36,748 nt of DNA from Algoriphagus antarcticus (GTDB taxonomy: Bacteria; Bacteroidota; Bacteroidia; Cytophagales; Cyclobacteriaceae): contig NZ_MSSW01000086.1 in the NCBI RefSeq assembly GCF_002150685.1, positions 1 through 36,748 on the forward strand, written 5' to 3'. Position numbers and translations under genes: made by a program. The notes below the pieces were generated by a model. That model was not told the origin of the DNA and searched no databases. It saw nothing but the letters and a program-made list of their open reading frames with translations. Within the stretch, counting starts at the first letter, position 1, and each line of letters opens with the position of its first letter. Shown here piece after piece: positions 7,964 through 15,882 of this stretch.

Positions 7964-8646
7964 CTACAGTCTCTTCAAAACCTCTTCTATATAGGATCTG
8001 CTGATGGTCAATGCTTTCCCGCCGATTTCTAAATATTCATGGGTGTAAGAATCGATGGCTAATAGGTTCCCGATGAAAGAACGATGGAATCGAATGAATT
8101 GATTTTCAGGCAACTTGCTTTCAAAATTCGAGATACTTTCACGAACAACCAAGAAGCGATCTTTTAGGTGAATCTTGATGTACTCTGCATAGCTTTCTAC
8201 ATATAATATGTCGTAAAAGTCTATTTTTCCATCTTCCTATTCTGACGAACAAAGAGAAATTCTAACTTTTCTTGGGTTGTTAGTGATCTTTTGGAATCAA
8301 AGGACTCTTTGGCTTTGGCAACTGCTTTTAGGAATCGATCAAAAGGAATTGGCTTCAATAGATAATCCGTTGCTTCAAGATTAAATCCTTCTATGGCATA
8401 TTCCCGATAGGTAGTAGTGAAGTTTACGTGGATTTCTTTTGGGATGATTCTGGCGAAAGCCATGCCATCGATCCCAGGCATATTGATATCTAAAAATGCC
8501 AGATCGATTTGGTTTTGCTGCACTTCGTTGAAAGCTTCATTTGCGTTGCTGCAACTAGCCACAAGATTCAAGTAATCCACCTTAGAGATGAAATCCTTGA
8601 GGATGTTTTGGGCCATGGGTTCGTCGTCTACGATGAGGCAGTTCAT
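7964..8646 (-). pseudogene. LytTR-family response regulator, frameshifted
   Basis: The first part (8221-8646, 141 aa) is a complete receiver domain: VDDEP at the start, LDINMPG with the phospho-acceptor Asp, FTTTY with the conserved Thr, and LLKPI with the Lys. It then hits TAG within a run of five A (minus strand, 8224-8228). Adding one A to the run joins the frame KIDFYDILYVESYAEYIKIH and continues into a LytTR DNA-binding domain (7964-8152 and upstream) with ESISNFESKLPENQFIRFHR and SRSYIEEVLKRL. So this was one gene of about 227 codons that lost one base in a homopolymer. A sequencing error is possible, but the neighbouring kinase gene is also broken, which supports real decay. Confidence 0.85.
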
Positions 8647-8679
8647 GATGCCTGAGGCTTTTGGTTGATTGGTTTCTAA

Positions 8680-9021
8680 CTATAAATCTACTTCAAAGTA
8701 CCCGTCAGATTTCTTAATGCTAAATGAATGGGAATTCGGATATAGAAGATGAAGTCTTTTGTTGATGTTTTGAAGGCCTATGCCTGAAGAAGTAAGGGTT
8801 CTTTTTGTCACATTTTCATCAAAGGAGTTTTTTAGAAAAAATAGGATACCATTTTTCTGAGTTTCTATTCTCAATTCCACAAAGGCATCTTTTTCTTGGG
8901 ATTTACCATGTTTGAAGCTGTTTTCCAGCAAAGGAAGAAACAGCATAGGGGCAATCATAAGGGTATTTGATTCTTCCGTAGAACTTATAATCACCTGAAG
9001 TCTCTCTCCATATTCATTTTT
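8680..9021 (-). pseudogene. LytS/YehU-type sensor histidine kinase, 5'-truncated remnant
   Basis: Only the C-terminal ATPase part remains. The frame opens after TAA at 9022-9024 with KNEYGERLQVIIS and contains the N-box region PMLFLPLLENSFKHG, the G-box GIGLQNINKRLHLLYP and the end DGYFEVDL. The membrane segments and the His-containing phospho-acceptor helix that should precede YGERLQ are missing; upstream sequence shows nothing similar. The nearest start is a GTG at 8992-8994. With the frameshifted regulator it forms a dead two-component pair. The break lies next to an AT-rich region that carries the ATP-grasp gene, so an insertion or deletion there may have removed the 5' part. Confidence 0.85.
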
Positions 9022-9198
9022 TTATATTATGATTTTTTCCAATTTGATAAAATTGAGTAGTGTTTAGCAACAAGTGGTAGCATTGCTAGATATTTTTTTA
9101 TACCTAAATATATATACCGATCAATTTTTTCTGTCTTGTATACCGATTCTCTTATTTAATTATGATCAGAGGTGAGGCAGGTAGTTAAAAGTAGTAGA

Positions 9199-10341
9199 TC
9201 ATTTTTTGAATAGTCTTTTTTTATACTTATTACACATTTCAAGGCTTTTACTGAAAAGATTAGGCAGTGGGTCTTTCATAATGAACTCGCCAAATGTATT
9301 ATCAAAAGGCAAATAATCTTGTTTTTTAAATAGTCTATTGAAAGTCATTTTTAATGCAGGCCCAGTTCTTAAAACGCGTTTTTCTTGAGTTTTAAGAACT
9401 GGGAGTTCTCTTTTTAATCCCGAAAGACACGACAGATATGGGAAATTGACCCCAGCAAATAAGGAAGCAGCTAGACTTGCCCAAAACCGGGGATTCATCT
9501 CAATTAATTTTGCCTTTCGTTCAACTTCATCATATCTTAAATCAATATGAACAACTCCTGACCATTTGAATTTCTCGACCACTTCTTTAACAAGGTTGAA
9601 AATTTCGTCATTGTCTAAAAATTCCACTCCATAAGGCCATTGATAAGCAACTGTATATTTTAAGCCTTTTTGAATGGTGTGCGCAAGAATTCTACCTTCC
9701 GAACATATAACACTACAATCAATGTCGTAACCTTTTATATACGACTGTATGATTTGATCCTCAGAATGATCGAATTCAGTATACCAACTTTTAAATTCCT
9801 CCTTATTTTCAAAAATGTAAATTCCTTTGCCTCCGGATCCTTTTCGTGGTTTTATAATTGTTGGAAACGTTATGGACGATACAGTTTCGTCTAAACTATT
9901 GGTTGACTTGAAAAGGATTGTATTGGGGTGAGCAATATTATTTTCCTTAAGCCATAGTGAAAGTAACCATTTGTCATCAGCGATATCAAATGAATTTACC
10001 TCTGGAATAGGAGCAATAGCGATAAGCTTTGAAAGTTTTTCTTTGTTCTCTGCAATCAGGCGTATGGTTCCGACGTCAACTGGTAACAAGATGTCAGCAT
10101 TTGTCTTTTTAATAGCATCAATGATTCCTGTTAGCCTTTCTTCATTACTTTCACCATACACATTATATATAAATTTCGATGTATAGCGTGAAAAGCGAAC
10201 TGCTGCGTTTTTGTCTGTAGCTAACGCTATAGTTTTAATATTCTTTTGTTCTGCTAAACATCTAACAACTGATGTAGCATAGGTGCATTCACCATCAGGA
10301 ATCAAGACCGAAAATGATCTATTTGTTTCAACATTTTTCAT
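9199..10341 (-). CDS. ATP-grasp domain protein (carbamoyl-phosphate-synthase-like ligase)
   Basis: The 380-aa protein has a pre-ATP-grasp domain (about 8-115, SFSVLIPDGECTYATSVVRC) and an ATP-grasp fold (about 120-310) with FPTIIKPRKGSGGKGIYIF (ATP-binding loop), QSYIKGYDIDCSVI, VVHIDLRYD and LIEMNPRFWASLAAS (metal-binding Glu and Asn). Such stand-alone ligases join a carboxylate to an amine or thiol, often in surface-sugar, peptide or cofactor tailoring; the substrate is not visible. It is flanked by about 180 and 200 bases of very AT-rich DNA and sits between a truncated kinase and an unrelated gene, which hints at horizontal arrival. ATG start at 10339-10341. Confidence 0.85.
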   Translation of the reverse strand: MKNVETNRSFSVLIPDGECTYATSVVRCLAEQKNIKTIALATDKNAAVRFSRYTSKFIYNVYGESNEERLTGIIDAIKKTNADILLPVDVGTIRLIAENKEKLSKLIAIAPIPEVNSFDIADDKWLLSLWLKENNIAHPNTILFKSTNSLDETVSSITFPTIIKPRKGSGGKGIYIFENKEEFKSWYTEFDHSEDQIIQSYIKGYDIDCSVICSEGRILAHTIQKGLKYTVAYQWPYGVEFLDNDEIFNLVKEVVEKFKWSGVVHIDLRYDEVERKAKLIEMNPRFWASLAASLFAGVNFPYLSCLSGLKRELPVLKTQEKRVLRTGPALKMTFNRLFKKQDYLPFDNTFGEFIMKDPLPNLFSKSLEMCNKYKKRLFKK

Positions 10342-10541
10342 ATTTTATTATTAAAAGTTTTTGTATAAAATTATTTAAAGAGTTAGCCTAATTTTTTTTA
10401 TTTTAAATTATAGGATTTAAACAATAGGTTTCTTCTGAAGAATACTAAGAGATAATAAATTTTCTTTATTTATGAAAAATGTAGCTAGCAAATATGATTT
10501 TGTTAGCACCGATCAACTTTCCCCTTATATGAAAGAAATCT

Positions 10542-10991
10542 CTATTCATCCTCAGGAACAGCCATCGTGTGATTTCCGACCAACAAACATTTCCCATCTA
10601 ATTCTACATAGGTTCTCATAAAGTGGTACCTGGTAGGAGTGGGCCCTCGGTCAACTATGGTAAATCCTGTGACGATGGCTGTATTACCAGTGATCACAAC
10701 TTTCACATCGCTTTGAATTCGGGACTTGGTGTCACGGGTTCCGTTTGCCTGTTTCGCTTTTGCTCTCTTTACCACCTCTTCCTTATTATCGATCATTGAA
10801 GCATGATTGTGAACCCAAACAAAGTCATCTGAAAGTACTGTCTGAAAAAACTCAGGATTGGGGTTCAGATTGGTTTCTTCCCATTTGGCATCTAGTGCTT
10901 TGATGCTTGATTCCGTCATGCAGCTTTGCTGGGCAGAAACCGTGCAAAAGGTAAATAAACTTAAGAGGATGAAAAAAGAGAATGGTTTCAT
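10542..10991 (-). CDS. Secreted DUF4440 / SnoaL-like (NTF2-fold) protein
   Basis: From ATG 10989-10991 the product is 149 aa with a signal peptide (MKPFSFFILLSLFTFCTVSA, cleavage before QQ) and one NTF2-like domain. The domain shows the usual DUF4440 pattern: LDAKWEETNL at the first helix, LSDDFVWVHNHASMIDNKEE, VVITGNTAIVTGF and RYHFMRTYVELDGKCLLVGNH. These small alpha+beta barrels bind hydrophobic ligands or act as isomerase-like enzymes; nothing here fixes the ligand. A longer frame begins at TTG 11045, but the signal peptide supports the ATG. It lies 81 bases downstream of the hydrolase gene on the same strand, so co-transcription is possible. Confidence 0.8.
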   Translation of the reverse strand: MKPFSFFILLSLFTFCTVSAQQSCMTESSIKALDAKWEETNLNPNPEFFQTVLSDDFVWVHNHASMIDNKEEVVKRAKAKQANGTRDTKSRIQSDVKVVITGNTAIVTGFTIVDRGPTPTRYHFMRTYVELDGKCLLVGNHTMAVPEDE

Positions 10992-11072
10992 TGGGATGGT
11001 ATTTTGGGTTATTGAAAAATAAGTTGTTAGTAGTAATAATAACAAGGTACAATTTGGTACTGATTTTTAGCG

Positions 11073-11909
11073 TTAGAGTTTCATCAATATATCAAGAATT
11101 GTCTTGATTACTAACTCAGGTTCATCGAGTTGTATAAAATGTCCGCTTTTTTCAGTGGTAATGATTTTAAGGTCAGACATTTGGCGTTGAAAATCTTTAT
11201 TCAGGTTTTGTTTTATACCAACCACTTCCTTCGTCAATAAATTGGATTCATCTATATGTGCGGATTCTATAAGTACGATAGGGACAGAGGAGCTAACTTT
11301 ATTGTTTCTCATATATACATCCCAGGATCTGCGGGATTCTATTTCGGCTTGAAATCCAATTGGTGAATTTGGATTTGGTGTGTGAATTAGACTGTCCAAA
11401 TGACTACGTTTTTCTTCAGGGAAGGTATGAAGAACTCTTTCTGTGAAGTATTCATTTCCAGGATCGATCAGCACCATGCCTATTACTTTTTCCGGGTATT
11501 TAGCTAGGAAGTCTCTTGCAACGAATCCTCCAAGAGAATGACCCACTAGCAGAATATCATTCTCTATTCCTGTCTGCTCTAAAAGCGATAAAAGCTCTGA
11601 GGTCATGTTTTCAATAGTTCTCGGGCCATCGATCATTTCTGATTTGCCAATTCCAGCTTTATCATATGAAAAGGTCCTCGTCGCTTTGGAAATTTCCTTC
11701 TGAACTGGATCAAAGTCCTCCAGATTACTTCCTGCACCAGTGATAAACACAACAATGGGAGAGCCTTCCCCTGACAAGAAAACATGCTGATTTTTGCCTT
11801 TAACCCGTAAAGTCAGCTGCCCAAATGGATTCTTTTTAGCACAATCAAATAGCCCAAAAAAAATACATAGTGCCAATATGACTAAAGGCAATCTTCCCAA
11901 GGTAATCAT
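11073..11909 (-). CDS. Alpha/beta hydrolase with N-terminal signal/anchor
   Basis: The 278-aa protein has a hydrophobic N-terminus (about 7-22) followed by FDCAKK; the Cys at 23 could be a lipid anchor, although Asp at -1 is unusual for a lipobox. The hydrolase core has FITGAGSN (oxyanion region), YDKAGIGKSE, the nucleophile elbow GHSLGG (Ser125), MVLIDPGNEYF and the C-terminal EKSGHFIQLDEP with the catalytic His. This is the proline-iminopeptidase/haloperoxidase-like branch; the substrate is unknown and the place of action is probably the periplasm. The gene lies between the DCC and DUF4440 genes on the same strand. Confidence 0.85.
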   Translation of the reverse strand: MITLGRLPLVILALCIFFGLFDCAKKNPFGQLTLRVKGKNQHVFLSGEGSPIVVFITGAGSNLEDFDPVQKEISKATRTFSYDKAGIGKSEMIDGPRTIENMTSELLSLLEQTGIENDILLVGHSLGGFVARDFLAKYPEKVIGMVLIDPGNEYFTERVLHTFPEEKRSHLDSLIHTPNPNSPIGFQAEIESRRSWDVYMRNNKVSSSVPIVLIESAHIDESNLLTKEVVGIKQNLNKDFQRQMSDLKIITTEKSGHFIQLDEPELVIKTILDILMKL

Positions 11910-11961
11910 GAATTGGCTGATTTCATTTGAGGTGGGTTACTCCTTTCCGATTTGATTTAAG

Positions 11962-12450
11962 CTATTCGTAGTTGAGAAAATAAATCAAAAAAGCCAGAAC
12001 ACCTAAAAACGCCAATAACCAAAGCAACCAAAAAGGCTTTCGCTTTAGCGGATTCTTACCCCAAAAAGCCAACGTGAGAGTCATCATCATAGGTCTGTTT
12101 TTGGCAATGAAATTATATCCATTATCGCTGAGCCATTGAAAAAAATCAGACTTCTGATACCAGCGATGCCAGTGTTTCTGCGGTTTTGCGAAATACCACA
12201 TGGTTCGATAGGCTGAATCTGGACCATTATAGACATTGCCATCTGTCTCAATCAATTTGGATGCTTTTTTAAACTCTTTGAGCGGGATATCAGGAAATTG
12301 CCCAGCAACTTCCTGAAATGTATTATACGTCAAATCGATCGTTTTGCTTTTCCAGACGATGATCCAGTACTTGCAAAAACCGCATTCTCCATCCCATACA
12401 AATAGTGGCTGGGTTGGTGGGGATAAAGTCTTCTGGATCTTGGCAAACAT
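11962..12450 (-). CDS. DCC-family thiol-disulfide oxidoreductase (DUF393)
   Basis: The 162-aa product carries the DCC hallmark LFVWDGECGFCKYWI (DGxCxxC, residues about 17-31) at the start of a thioredoxin-like domain, GPDSAYRTM in the middle and one strong membrane helix at the C-terminus (WLLWLLAFLGVLAFLIYFL). The family is predicted to do thiol-disulfide chemistry through the CxxC pair. The C-terminal helix suggests that it is tethered to the inner membrane. It is the first of three same-strand genes (DCC, hydrolase, DUF4440), separated by 52 and 81 bases. Confidence 0.85.
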   Translation of the reverse strand: MFAKIQKTLSPPTQPLFVWDGECGFCKYWIIVWKSKTIDLTYNTFQEVAGQFPDIPLKEFKKASKLIETDGNVYNGPDSAYRTMWYFAKPQKHWHRWYQKSDFFQWLSDNGYNFIAKNRPMMMTLTLAFWGKNPLKRKPFWLLWLLAFLGVLAFLIYFLNYE

Positions 12451-12918
12451 GTAAAATTCCTTTTAGTGTGGATATAGGGTCTGGTAGTTAGTACGATTCC
12501 TTTACAGGAATGATTTGATTAGGTGTCTTTTGATGAGACGTATTATGAGCCAAAGAGGATACTAGTATAATTTTGATAGATGTGAGGGCAGAAAAAATTT
12601 TCAGGACGACGCGAGATATGTTTATATTGAGATATATGAATATTCTTAGTTGGTAACTGCACTTAAACGGAGATTGCGATATTGGAAATTTAACTATATA
12701 TTGAATGAGACTTAGATAATATTTTTGATCTGGATTTTTCCAATTGCCACTGATTAAAAATCTTTTCTTGAAATGTTCGTCTAATTATTTCGCTCATACC
12801 AGTGTTTGATGGGATTGGATAATACGAGCTGATTAGCGTCTTGCTTATGAAAACCCAAAGCACATGTTTTTTTTACTCATTTTTAACTAGAAATAAATTA
12901 TAGGTTAAAGTAATCTAT
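12451..12918. other. Intergenic gap of 468 bp, nothing recognised
   Basis: AT-rich sequence between divergent genes. It must hold the promoters of the DCC gene and of the DyP-associated membrane protein gene, but I see no clear box, repeat or small ORF with a protein-like pattern. Confidence 0.5.
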
Positions 12919-14193
12919 ATGAAGCAAAACTCAATTACCATTCTGGTTCCTGTAATTCCTGATAAAGTTCATGATTTATTAGACCAATTGCGAGATATAA
13001 AGATCAATTCCCAAGAGGGAATATCCAAGGACTTCGATGGGTTGTCCATTATTCATTATGCAAGATGGGTGGTGATTGATCATGGGAAATCATGGATAAA
13101 TGATGATCAGAAGCGAGAGCCTAAATTACTTTTTGTAGTCGATTACGATGGTAAAGAAGAGGAAATGCTTTCTAAAGTGTGCGAAAGTTCAAGCACAATC
13201 CTAGATCTGATTTATGTTTTTTGCAAAGATTATCCACCTCTGAATTCCATAACTCCACACGGTAGAATGAGCTTTCTGGCTAGTCATGCCATCAAGGATG
13301 CCGCCGTCTATATAGGAGCGCCGGGGAGGTCAGTAGTTCAGATCCAAAACGAAAAAAGGCTTAGGAACTATATTCGGGAGTTTTTGGATTCTAGATCTTG
13401 GAGTGGAGTACCCGCTCAAGCGATTCTTCAGGAAATACAGTCGAAGGTTATGGACTCTGGGGATTATGGTTTTTTGGAAACGGAAAATGTATCGCTGCCC
13501 AGAATCAATTTCCCGATATTGATTTTAGTAGGGTTAATCGCTCTTTGTTTATTCCCTATTTGGTTCCCAATTGTTACGATTTGGATGTTAATACTCCATT
13601 TTTTTTATGAAAGAAAAGATGAGAATTTTACTCGTAAAAGAAGTCAGTTGGATGATGATTTTTTAACTGATTTAGAAAAGTACGAAGACTGGCAAAATCA
13701 AAATCAGTTCACACAGCTAGTTGATATGAAAGAGGGCTCATTTCGTTTGATTTCCATTAAATCCATGTTTTTACTGACAAATTTGCTCATCAAATTAGTG
13801 TTCAATCAAGGTAAGTTGATGGGAATCCCTACCATTCATTTTGCTAAATGGGTGATGTTTGAGAAGAATTCCAGAGTGCTATTCTTCTCGAATTTTGATG
13901 GCAGCTGGCAGCAATACTTGGGTGATTTTATTGATAATAGTGGTTGGGGACTTACCGGAATATTTTCCAATACGAAAGTTTTTCCAAAGACAAATTTTTT
14001 AATTACCGGAGGGGCGTATAAGGAAGAATACTTTCTCGCTTGGAGCCGCAACTCGGAATTAATCACCAATTATTGGTATTCAGCCTATCCGGATCTTTCA
14101 ATAAAAAACATCAATAACAACACCAGAATAAGGGTGCAATTGATGAAGACACTTTCAAAACGACAGGCTGTCAAATTTCTTAAACTACTATAG
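12919..14193 (+). CDS. Membrane protein with two related domains, partner of the DyP peroxidase
   Basis: The 424-aa protein is not a family I can name. It has two related halves around a hydrophobic hairpin (about 196-230, two membrane helices). N-terminal half: LSIIHYARWVVID then PKLLFVVDYDGKEEEMLSKV. C-terminal half: PTIHFAKWVMFE then RVLFFSNFDGSWQQYLGDFI. The shared pattern (IH-aromatic-A-basic-W-V, then strand-DG-helix) looks like a tandem of ferredoxin-like alpha+beta domains, the fold also used by DyP peroxidases and chlorite dismutases; that fold assignment is inference. The second half continues with a block WGLTGIFSNTKVFPKTNFL that the first half lacks. The stop codon lies 9 bases before the DyP start, so the two genes are one operon. 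Confidence 0.75.
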   Translation: MKQNSITILVPVIPDKVHDLLDQLRDIKINSQEGISKDFDGLSIIHYARWVVIDHGKSWINDDQKREPKLLFVVDYDGKEEEMLSKVCESSSTILDLIYVFCKDYPPLNSITPHGRMSFLASHAIKDAAVYIGAPGRSVVQIQNEKRLRNYIREFLDSRSWSGVPAQAILQEIQSKVMDSGDYGFLETENVSLPRINFPILILVGLIALCLFPIWFPIVTIWMLILHFFYERKDENFTRKRSQLDDDFLTDLEKYEDWQNQNQFTQLVDMKEGSFRLISIKSMFLLTNLLIKLVFNQGKLMGIPTIHFAKWVMFEKNSRVLFFSNFDGSWQQYLGDFIDNSGWGLTGIFSNTKVFPKTNFLITGGAYKEEYFLAWSRNSELITNYWYSAYPDLSIKNINNNTRIRVQLMKTLSKRQAVKFLKLL

Positions 14194-14202
14194 ACTATAG
14201 AT

Positions 14203-15657
14203 ATGACAATGCTAGAACTCGAAAATATCCAAGGTTACCTGATCCGAGGATATGCTCATATGTTGTATTCGAGGTTTGTTTACCTGCAAATTTCTGATGC
14301 CAACGCAGTCAAAAAATGGCTTTCGAAGTCTTGGTTAGAGATGACTTCTGCAAGACATATACACGATAAATCAAAGATATCGCCTACGCATTTGAATATT
14401 GCATTTAGCCATGAAGGCTTAAGAGCTCTGGGGCTAAAGGAGGAGAATCTTGCAGCTTTTTCTAGGGAGTTTCGCCAGGGAATGGTCTCAGCACACCGCA
14501 CCAGGCTACTAGGTGACTATGATACAAGTAAACCTGAAAATTGGAATTGGGGAGACAAAAATACTGATTCAATTCATCTTTGTCTAATGGTATTTGGCAA
14601 CGATAAGACGGCTAAAGATGATCTGGAAAAAGATAAAATTGTATGTCTTAATTATTACAGAGAGCTAGAATCGCAGTTTGAGGAAAATGGATTAAAACAA
14701 TTATTTTTTATTGATGGTCAAACCCAGCCGGACAATAAAGAACACTTTGGGTTTAGAGATGGGATATCCCAACCTATAATCGAAGGGTCCGGTAGAGTAG
14801 GGAATAAAGATGATGTCGTCAAAGCCGGGGAGTTTTTGTTTGGCTACAAAAATGAATTTGGGGTGTATCCAGATACACCCTTAATAGTCAAAGAGCAAGG
14901 AAATTTGAATTTACTTCCCCCGGATGCAGGAGGAAGTGGAAAGAAAGACATAGGGAAAGATGGGACCTTCATGGTGATGCGACAGCTGGAACAGGATGTC
15001 AACAAGTTTTGGAGTTTTATGAATGAGAACAGTAAAAATCCAAACGGCTCTATCAATATAGAAGATAGTTTGAAGTTAGGTGCCAAATTTATGGGAAGGT
15101 GGCAGAATGGAGCTCCTATTACACTTTTTCCTGATAAAGATCCAGGACCTAATAGTGATATCAATGATTTTGGTTATTCAAAATTTGATAAAGATGGTTT
15201 GAAATGTCCATTTGGATCTCACTTGAGACGAGCAAACCCCAGAGATAATGTTGATGATCATAGTCCTAAAGAGTCTCTTAAACTCAGTAACCAACATCGG
15301 ATAATTAGACGAGCCAGACTTTACGGAGAGATCTATGAGGGGTCTCCTACGAATACTACACCAAACGGAGAGGTGGGATTACTCTTTATTTGTTTCAATG
15401 TGGATATCAGCCGTCAGTTTGAATTTCTCCAATATACCTGGGCTAATCTTCCTAAAAACAAGGAACTCTATAATGATCCTGATCCTATTATTGGGGTTAA
15501 AGAACAGGCTAATTTAGGAGAAGAACAGAATTTCACAATACAAGATTCACCAGTGAACAAAACGTACAAAAACCTCCCAAGAGTAATCACTGTGAAAGGC
15601 GGAGCCTATTTCTTCTTTCCGTCGATCAATGTGTTGCGGTATCTATCTACGATTTAG
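14203..15657 (+). CDS. DyP-type (dye-decolorizing) heme peroxidase, long form
   Basis: The 484-aa enzyme shows the DyP signature HFGFRDGISQP (about 181-191; Asp186 is the distal acid), CPFGSHLRRANPRD (about 335-348; His340 is the proximal heme ligand) and HRIIRRARLYG (about 365-375) with conserved arginines. The C-terminal block PRVITVKGGAYFFFPSI is typical of the family. It would use H2O2 or organic peroxides to oxidise aromatic or lipid substrates. No signal peptide or Tat motif is visible, so it is probably cytoplasmic or membrane-associated through its partner at 12919-14193. Length is in the range of the long (class C/D-like) DyPs. ATG at 14203; an in-frame ATG two codons later is an alternative. 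Confidence 0.92.
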   Translation: MTMLELENIQGYLIRGYAHMLYSRFVYLQISDANAVKKWLSKSWLEMTSARHIHDKSKISPTHLNIAFSHEGLRALGLKEENLAAFSREFRQGMVSAHRTRLLGDYDTSKPENWNWGDKNTDSIHLCLMVFGNDKTAKDDLEKDKIVCLNYYRELESQFEENGLKQLFFIDGQTQPDNKEHFGFRDGISQPIIEGSGRVGNKDDVVKAGEFLFGYKNEFGVYPDTPLIVKEQGNLNLLPPDAGGSGKKDIGKDGTFMVMRQLEQDVNKFWSFMNENSKNPNGSINIEDSLKLGAKFMGRWQNGAPITLFPDKDPGPNSDINDFGYSKFDKDGLKCPFGSHLRRANPRDNVDDHSPKESLKLSNQHRIIRRARLYGEIYEGSPTNTTPNGEVGLLFICFNVDISRQFEFLQYTWANLPKNKELYNDPDPIIGVKEQANLGEEQNFTIQDSPVNKTYKNLPRVITVKGGAYFFFPSINVLRYLSTI

Positions 15658-15691
15658 GACTAAAGATCTAGATAGTTAAATAATCATCTTA

Positions 15692-15715
15692 GCTCTGCTT
15701 CTCCAGAAGCAGAGC
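15692..15715. terminator. Strong hairpin between the convergent DyP and catalase-like genes
   Basis: GCTCTGCTTCT and AGAAGCAGAGC form an 11-bp perfect stem with a 2-base centre, 34 bases past the DyP stop codon. It has no T-tract, so it may be a weak terminator or an RNA-stabilising 3' structure. Confidence 0.55.
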
Positions 15716-15746
15716 AGCTGTGATAGTCAAACACATATTTTCAAAT

Positions 15747-15828
15747 ACTTCTTTTTAGTTAGGGTGAATAGCTGTGACTTTAGTCACACTTCTTTTTAGT
15801 GAGGCTGAATAGCTGTGACTTTAGTCAC
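15747..15828. repeat. Two tandem copies of a 41-bp unit, each with a GTGACT/AGTCAC hairpin
   Basis: Units at 15747-15787 and 15788-15828 differ at two of 41 positions. Each begins ACTTCTTTTTAGT and ends with GTGACTTTAGTCAC, a 6+2+6 inverted repeat. A partial, degraded third copy (AGCTGTGATAGTCAAACAC) begins at about 15716. The repeats fill the space between the 3' ends of two convergent genes. Confidence 0.9.
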
Positions 15829-15882
15829 ACATAAATGATTTTTTTGGTAAAAATAGAATAACCAAGAAAACATTAGTCCTAC

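Noticed and set aside
8687..8700. A TACTTTGAAGTA sequence similar to the creD operators.
   Set aside because: It has different arm spacing and lies in the conserved kinase C-terminus, where it simply encodes Tyr-Phe-Glu-Val.
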